Under the pieces are notes generated by a model that did no database searches, was not told the DNA's origin, and saw only the letters and a list, made by a program, of their open reading frames with translations. DNA of 64,000 bases from Aurantibacter aestuarii. GTDB lineage: Bacteria > Bacteroidota > Bacteroidia > Flavobacteriales > Flavobacteriaceae. The DNA is taken from assembly GCF_003008425.1 (NCBI RefSeq), contig NZ_PXOQ01000015.1:271001-335000 (forward strand), written 5' to 3'. The translations under genes were made by a program, and so were the position numbers. Shown here one piece after another: positions 59,013 through 64,000 of this stretch. Every line of letters starts with the position of its first letter. Within the stretch, counting starts at the first letter, position 1.

Positions 59013-61408
59013 TAGTTTGTGGTGTAAAATAAAATACTGTTAGTGTCTCCTTTGGTAACAATTTCTATTTGATGCGTGTTTTTTAGGTCTATAGAAGCAG
59101 TTGCAAAAACAGGAAAGTTATATATAAGTTTTGCATTACTGTCAAACACATATAATTTTTGTGTTTGTAAGTCGGTTACGGAAACAAATATTTTATCGTT
59201 GGAGTAGAAGAGTTGTGGTTTAGTATAATTACCAAAATCTAATTCTATAGTTTTTCCATTAATTGTTAATTTATTCTCAGTTAAATAAGTAGATGAAACA
59301 CTTGAAGCATCAAAACCATGATTTTTTGTTAAACCCAGAGCTTGTTTAGCTATTGCACCGCTTGCTGTAAGTGTAACCAATTCGCCATCTTCTGTAGTAA
59401 ATGTAAATTTATTCTGATTTAAGAACAGCTCATTGTCTGAAAATTTGAAGTTTTCTTTCACAGGAATTCTTATGCTTCCTACGCGATCTAAAATAATAAG
59501 CTCGTCTTTAGCTTTAAACGCAATATAATCTTTAGTTCCAATTCTGAAATGTTTTGGTTGCGAGGTAATGGTGTTGTCTTTTTTATATTTAAAACCAGAT
59601 ACATTTTTTCCTTTAGCATCTAACATAAGTAACTCTTTGCCTTGAGTAATTAGGAATCTATAGTTTTTTCGACCTTCATACTCAAAAACAGATAGCGGTT
59701 GTGTAACCTTATCCTTTAAAGTTACTGGAAAAGGTTTGGTGTCATTACCTTCTCTATCTAATACGTACATAGCTTTTTTAGTCGTAAAAGCATATTGTAA
59801 TTTTCCATTTTTTAGTAAATCTACTTGCTCAATTTTTCCTAGAATTTCTTCTTTAAGGGTTTTTTTCCACAAAATTTTTCCGGTATTAGAAATAAGGTAT
59901 AAGGTGTTTTTTACATCTTGAACTAAAATTTCGTTTTTACCTGTTACATGATTTTTCACAAATTGCGGGTCGTTTAAAATGTCTTCATCTAACTTAATAT
60001 TAAACTTTTCAGTAACTGTATTTAGCTCTTTTACAACCTTACTCTTATTAAATACGGCATTAAAATGAGCAAAATCATCATCATAAGTAAACTGCACAGC
60101 ACTTGTTCGATAAGGTTCTAAATCTAGGGAAGCACTCATTTTTAAAGAAGTTTTTAAAATAGCTTCTAAAGATTTACCATTAACCACCTGTAAAAGTGAC
60201 GAATGACTACTTAATTGTTTACTAACCGCTTTGTAGTAAGCTTTAAAAAATAAGGTGGTTTTATTTTGATAGTTAGCAATTATATCTAATAACACTTCTT
60301 TAGTATTTGAGAATATAAAGAACTGATCTAGCTGGCAGTAATATTGAACTCTTGTGTTAAAGAATGGAGCCAATTCATTTTTAAAAAAATCGGGTTTATT
60401 AAAACTATAAATAGGAATACTTCTATAAGTCTCTATTTCTATTTGCTGATCGCTAAGCTGATTTTTTGTATACTCTGCATCAATAGTATTTAATACCAAC
60501 GCATTACTGTCATTATATATAATACCAATTTCGCTAATGTTGTTTAAAAGTGTAGTGTAATCCTCTGAGCTTTTTTTATTGTTGAATGCATCCAGATTAC
60601 TTTTAAATATTTGGTAGTCATTATAAGTAATACTTAAAAAGCCATCGCTATTGTTTGGTGTAATTAACGCTAATTCATTTTCCTGAGCAATAGTGTTTTT
60701 AAAAATATTGATTAGACTTTTGGTAGAATCTGTCGCTTTAGAAATTCCATTAAGCAAAATGTTTTCTTGAGAAAGGTCTACATCAAATGCTAAATAATTG
60801 GTAAGTTGCTTAGTGTTTAATAAACTGTCTATAAATAGGGGAGTTTTTAAAGTCTGTTTTTCATTTTTAATAATAGACAATTCTGTAGTTTCATTAGTGG
60901 TTTTAAGAAGTTTTAATAATTGGTCTGATGCTAATGTTTGAAGGGTTTCTTTTAATCTTTCTTTAGTATTTGCACCAACGATAACATTACCTTGTTTGCT
61001 TAAAAAAAGGTTTTTGTTGTTGAAGGTCATTTTTTCTACCGATAATTCATCAATAGTTATTGAATCTCTAACCAATTCTTTATCATCCTTTAATTTTAAA
61101 AATACATCTGAATACGTTGTGGAAAACGAAAACTCTTCCGAAGAAAAAAGATTTAAATATATAGGATACTCAGAATTTATTTTTGAAAAAATTTCAAAAG
61201 TAGATTTTAGATTTATGTAGTTTTTGGTAGAAGATAATTGCGATAATAAATCGTTATTATTAAGGTTTGAAGATAAATTTTCAACATTAGATATTCGTAT
61301 TACAGTTGATGCATTGTCATTAATAAAATCTTCTGCTTTATAATGTTTTGTGTCTGTTTTACAAGAAAAACAGATAAGTATAATAAGTGATAGCCAAAGA
61401 GCTTTCAT
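59012..61408 (-). CDS. Large lipoprotein with C-terminal PQQ-like propeller
   Basis: This is a 798-residue lipoprotein with lipobox ICFSC (Cys16). The first 470 residues contain alternating strands and helices without a recognised family. From about 480 the chain has repeats of the quinoprotein/PQQ-like kind, such as LYLISNTGKILWKKTLKE, MYVLDREGNDTKPFPVTL and LLMLDAKGKNVSGF, which suggests a beta-propeller. It should face the periplasm or sit in the outer membrane. It lies between rnhB (12 nt) and the nucleoid-associated gene (1-nt overlap). The function is unknown. Confidence 0.7.
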   Translation of the reverse strand: MKALWLSLIILICFSCKTDTKHYKAEDFINDNASTVIRISNVENLSSNLNNNDLLSQLSSTKNYINLKSTFEIFSKINSEYPIYLNLFSSEEFSFSTTYSDVFLKLKDDKELVRDSITIDELSVEKMTFNNKNLFLSKQGNVIVGANTKERLKETLQTLASDQLLKLLKTTNETTELSIIKNEKQTLKTPLFIDSLLNTKQLTNYLAFDVDLSQENILLNGISKATDSTKSLINIFKNTIAQENELALITPNNSDGFLSITYNDYQIFKSNLDAFNNKKSSEDYTTLLNNISEIGIIYNDSNALVLNTIDAEYTKNQLSDQQIEIETYRSIPIYSFNKPDFFKNELAPFFNTRVQYYCQLDQFFIFSNTKEVLLDIIANYQNKTTLFFKAYYKAVSKQLSSHSSLLQVVNGKSLEAILKTSLKMSASLDLEPYRTSAVQFTYDDDFAHFNAVFNKSKVVKELNTVTEKFNIKLDEDILNDPQFVKNHVTGKNEILVQDVKNTLYLISNTGKILWKKTLKEEILGKIEQVDLLKNGKLQYAFTTKKAMYVLDREGNDTKPFPVTLKDKVTQPLSVFEYEGRKNYRFLITQGKELLMLDAKGKNVSGFKYKKDNTITSQPKHFRIGTKDYIAFKAKDELIILDRVGSIRIPVKENFKFSDNELFLNQNKFTFTTEDGELVTLTASGAIAKQALGLTKNHGFDASSVSSTYLTENKLTINGKTIELDFGNYTKPQLFYSNDKIFVSVTDLQTQKLYVFDSNAKLIYNFPVFATASIDLKNTHQIEIVTKGDTNSILFYTTN

Positions 61409-61420
61409 AACATAAGTGGT

Positions 61421-62020
61421 TTAAAGTGCTAATTTAAGTTGTTCTGGTAAGAGTTTAAACGATTTCCTGTGGTATTTTGTTATACCGTAAGTCTTTATAG
61501 CCTCACGATGTTCTTTTGTAGGGTAGCCTTTATTTTTTTTCCAGTTGTACATAGGGAATTCTTCATGAATTTTATTCATATAATCATCCCGGTAGGTTTT
61601 TGCTAAAATAGAGGCTGCAGCTATACTTAAGTATTTACTATCACCTTTTATAATTGTTTCAAAAGGGATTTTATTAAAACTTTTAAAACGATTACCGTCA
61701 ACAATAATAAAATCTGGTGTTGTAATTAGCTTTTTAATAGACTCTTGCATAGCAAGAATTGAGGCATTTAGAATATTAATATCATCAATTTTATCTTCAT
61801 ATATATGAGTAAACGCAAAACATAAGGCTTCTTCTTGAATTATTGGGCGCAATAAATCTCTCTTTTTTTCGCTTACTTGTTTAGAATCGTTTAGAATTAA
61901 ATTTTTGAAATTCGGCTTTAAGATTACCGCAGCAGCCGTTACAGGACCAGCTAAACAGCCACGTCCAGCTTCATCGGTACCGCATTCTAATTCAAATCCG
62001 GAATGGTTTATTTTAAGCAT
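61421..62020 (-). CDS. rnhB: Ribonuclease HII
   Basis: This 199-residue type 2 RNase H removes ribonucleotides from DNA. The catalytic motif [15 protein letters not shown] (13-27) holds Asp16 and Glu17, and IIVDGNRF (about 98-105) gives the third acidic residue. [17 protein letters not shown] (about 131-147) with its Asp completes the site. [15 protein letters not shown] is the usual C-terminal segment. The length is standard. It is the first gene of a minus-strand run and is divergent from the putative porin gene. Confidence 0.97.
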   Translation of the reverse strand: MLKINHSGFELECGTDEAGRGCLAGPVTAAAVILKPNFKNLILNDSKQVSEKKRDLLRPIIQEEALCFAFTHIYEDKIDDINILNASILAMQESIKKLITTPDFIIVDGNRFKSFNKIPFETIIKGDSKYLSIAAASILAKTYRDDYMNKIHEEFPMYNWKKNKGYPTKEHREAIKTYGITKYHRKSFKLLPEQLKLAL

Positions 62021-62065
62021 AAGTTGTATTAAATAATTTTAGGGCAAAACTTATAAGATATTTCC

Positions 62066-62073
62066 TATTTTTG
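62066..62073 (+). promoter_or_regulatory. Bacteroidota -7 promoter box of the putative porin gene
   Basis: TATTTTTG is a perfect TAnnTTTG box 41 nt upstream of the ATG at 62114, in the 93-nt divergent region after rnhB. A -33 TTG was not found. Confidence 0.5.
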
Positions 62074-62113
62074 ACACTAAATTATAAAATTACAAGGTCT
62101 AAAATTTCGTTTG

Positions 62114-64000
62114 ATGAAAAAAATAATTGTATGTCTTCTTTTAATGAGTACTCAGCTTATGCTTTCTCAAACAAAGCCTAGCTTAATTCAAGAATCTGAT
62201 AATCTAGATAATACTACAAATAATTCAGAAAATATTAGAAATTTTGGCTCTAATAAGTCTAAAAATATCAAAACAGATGTTAAAGCTAAAATTACAGATT
62301 ACTTAATTATAACTAAAGAGAACGATACGACGTATCTAGATACAACACTTTCTATTAAAAAAGAATACAAGTTTAATTATCTTAGAAAGGATAATTTTGA
62401 GTTGTTACCTTTCTCTAATTTAGGTCAAACTTATAATAGTTTGGGTTATAACTTTAAGTCAACGCGATTAATGCCGGAGTTTGGAGTTAGAGCTAAGCAT
62501 TTTAACTATCTGGAAACTGAAGATATTAACTATTATCATGTTCCAACACCATTAACCGAGCTGTTCTTTAAGACTGCTTTTAAGCAAGGTCAATTATTAG
62601 ATGCCTTTTTTACATCTAATACCTCAAAGCAATTTAATTTTTCAATAGGTTACAAAGGACTAAGATCTTTAGGGACTTACCAAAATATACTAAGCAGTAC
62701 TGGAAACCTAAGAATGACGGCAAGTTATAAAACGAAAAACAATCGTTATATAGCAAATGCTCATTTTACTTCTCAAGACATCTTAAATCAAGAAAATGGA
62801 GGATTAACCGAGGAGAGCGTTCGTTTTTTTAGGGCAGGAGATGAAGATCTTTTAGATAGGGCTAGAGTAGATGTTAATTTTCAAGATGCAGAAGGTTTTT
62901 TTATTGGAAAACGTACCTATATAAATCATCATTATAAAATATTAAACAATAGAGACAGTTTAAGTTTTAATGAAATTAAAATAGGACATGTTTTTCAATT
63001 AGAAGATAAGACTTACGATTTCAAGCAATCTTTACAATCTGATGTTTTTGGAGAAGCTAAAAGAGAAAACTTTTTGTTTGATAGAGTTAAACTTGAGGAG
63101 TTATATAATGAATTGAATTTATCTTATACTAACAATGTCATCGGTAAAGTCTTTTTTAATGCTTCCCATACCAATTACAATTATGGATATGATAAGATAC
63201 TAATTTCACCAACAGAAACCATTCCTAATAGACTAAAAGGAGATGTATTTGCGGTTGGAGCTAAATATTTTAAAACTATAAACCAGTTAAATCTTAAAGC
63301 AGAAATTGGCGCTAATGTATCTGGTGATTTTTCAGGTAATTTTATTTTAGCTGAAGCACATTTTAGTCTAAATGAAGATATTACCCTAAAAGCGTCTTTA
63401 AACAATAATACAGTAGCTCCTAATTATAATATGCAATTTTATCAGAGTGATTATAATGAGTATAATTGGAAAAATAACTTAAATACAATAAAAACTCAAC
63501 AATTAGAATTTGGTGTTTTATCCAATAAGTGGGTTAATGTAAACCTGCAGGTTACCAATATTAATGATTATGTTTATTTTTCTAAAGCTACAGATTCAAG
63601 CCAGATAGAAGTGTTTCAAAACCCAGAAGCTATTAGATATTTAAAACTTCAGGTTCAAAAAGAATTTAAATACAGAAATTTTGCTTTAGACAATACGATA
63701 GAATTTCAAACGGTTGACGATCCAAACAATTCTATTAATGTTCCAGAGATTATTACTCGTAATACATTATACTATTCCAATCATGTGTTTAAAAAAGCTA
63801 TGTTCCTTCAAACAGGAATAACCTTTAAATACTTTACTAAGTATAATATGGATGCTTATAGTCCTTTGTTATCCGAATTCTATGTACAAAACAATGAAGA
63901 GTTTGGTGCATTTCCGTTAATTGACTTTTTTGTAAATGCAAAAATTCGTCAAACACGTATCTATTTAAAGGCAGAGCATTTAAATTCGAGTTTTACGGGG
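62114..64000 (+). CDS. Putative outer-membrane porin (PF14121-like), partial
   Basis: An open frame from ATG 62114 runs uninterrupted to the right edge, giving 629 residues without a stop. It begins with a signal peptide (MKKIIVCLLLMSTQLMLSQ, 1-19). After a hydrophilic Asn/Ser-rich stretch come ITDYLIITKENDTTYLDTTL and PFSNLGQTYNSLGY, typical of the Bacteroidota putative porin family. Then follow long runs of alternating beta strands such as ELFFKTAFKQGQLLDAFF and NFSIGYKGLRSLGTYQN. The family is about 640-700 residues, so only the C-terminus is missing. It is probably an outer-membrane barrel of unknown substrate. Confidence 0.8.
   Translation, partial: MKKIIVCLLLMSTQLMLSQTKPSLIQESDNLDNTTNNSENIRNFGSNKSKNIKTDVKAKITDYLIITKENDTTYLDTTLSIKKEYKFNYLRKDNFELLPFSNLGQTYNSLGYNFKSTRLMPEFGVRAKHFNYLETEDINYYHVPTPLTELFFKTAFKQGQLLDAFFTSNTSKQFNFSIGYKGLRSLGTYQNILSSTGNLRMTASYKTKNNRYIANAHFTSQDILNQENGGLTEESVRFFRAGDEDLLDRARVDVNFQDAEGFFIGKRTYINHHYKILNNRDSLSFNEIKIGHVFQLEDKTYDFKQSLQSDVFGEAKRENFLFDRVKLEELYNELNLSYTNNVIGKVFFNASHTNYNYGYDKILISPTETIPNRLKGDVFAVGAKYFKTINQLNLKAEIGANVSGDFSGNFILAEAHFSLNEDITLKASLNNNTVAPNYNMQFYQSDYNEYNWKNNLNTIKTQQLEFGVLSNKWVNVNLQVTNINDYVYFSKATDSSQIEVFQNPEAIRYLKLQVQKEFKYRNFALDNTIEFQTVDDPNNSINVPEIITRNTLYYSNHVFKKAMFLQTGITFKYFTKYNMDAYSPLLSEFYVQNNEEFGAFPLIDFFVNAKIRQTRIYLKAEHLNSSFTG

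Noticed and set aside
63181..63405. 74-codon frame on the minus strand
   Set aside because: It is antisense to the putative porin frame, which is open from 62114 to the window edge with a signal peptide and beta-strand pattern.

Overview
The window is AT-rich (roughly one third G+C by eye) and looks like a chromosomal segment of a member of the Flavobacteriaceae (phylum Bacteroidota), probably a marine one. The evidence is a PorV/PorQ-family outer-membrane protein, a DUF4105 protein, a PF14121-type putative porin, the Bacteroidota form of TatC, a cyclophilin-FKBP fusion, TAnnTTTG promoter boxes in place of sigma70 -10 boxes, and the general absence of strong Shine-Dalgarno sequences. No rRNA, tRNA, CRISPR array or transposase was seen.

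Region 1 (1-35887, all on +) is one large surface-polysaccharide locus. Genes are mostly packed with 0-10 nt gaps or 1-47 nt overlaps. It holds about 17 transferases (GT2, GT4, GT10, GT11, exostosin-like, GT-B and GT-C types), a Wzy/WaaL-like protein and, at the far end, a WcaJ/WbaP-type initiating phosphoglycosyltransferase. Three sugar-nucleotide routes can be read. (a) gmd, a GDP-fucose-synthase-like gene and a ColD homologue with the diagnostic Lys-to-His change point to GDP-L-colitose. (b) A CMP-nonulosonate synthetase fused to a KdsC-like HAD phosphatase, followed by a short NeuB-like synthase, points to KDN or a related nonulosonic acid. (c) A WecE-type transaminase beside a NeuD-like acyltransferase points to an N-acylated 4-amino-4,6-dideoxyhexose. 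In (c) these genes sit between a polyprenyl-phosphate glycosyltransferase and a GT-C membrane protein, an arrangement that recalls the Arn (Ara4N) logic. An MBOAT/AlgJ-like pair suggests O-acylation. No Wzx flippase, Wzc/Wza or ManB/ManC is present, so the locus continues upstream or is completed elsewhere.

Region 2 (35943-40635) holds envelope genes: DUF4105, a PorV/PorQ-like protein, phosphatidylserine synthase, a TerC-family protein and a membrane-anchored GH25 lysozyme. Region 3 (40636-42245) looks like an accessory insertion: a small lipoprotein and a RelE/ParE-type toxin-antitoxin pair in unusually long intergenic DNA with palindromes. Region 4 (42246-54050) is housekeeping: lptB, an AhpD-like gene, tatC, kdsD, recQ, the fused peptidyl-prolyl isomerase, a propeller lipoprotein, coaD, an unlisted 49-residue membrane protein, a TPR protein, ddl, a PASTA protein and an RluD-like pseudouridine synthase.

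Region 5 (54351-64000) holds a YaaA-family gene, a uracil-DNA-glycosylase-family gene broken by one in-frame TAA, a block of hypothetical genes on -, a nucleoid-associated protein, a large lipoprotein, rnhB and the start of a putative porin that runs off the window. The most interesting content is the colitose, KDN and Arn-like sub-modules of the polysaccharide locus.
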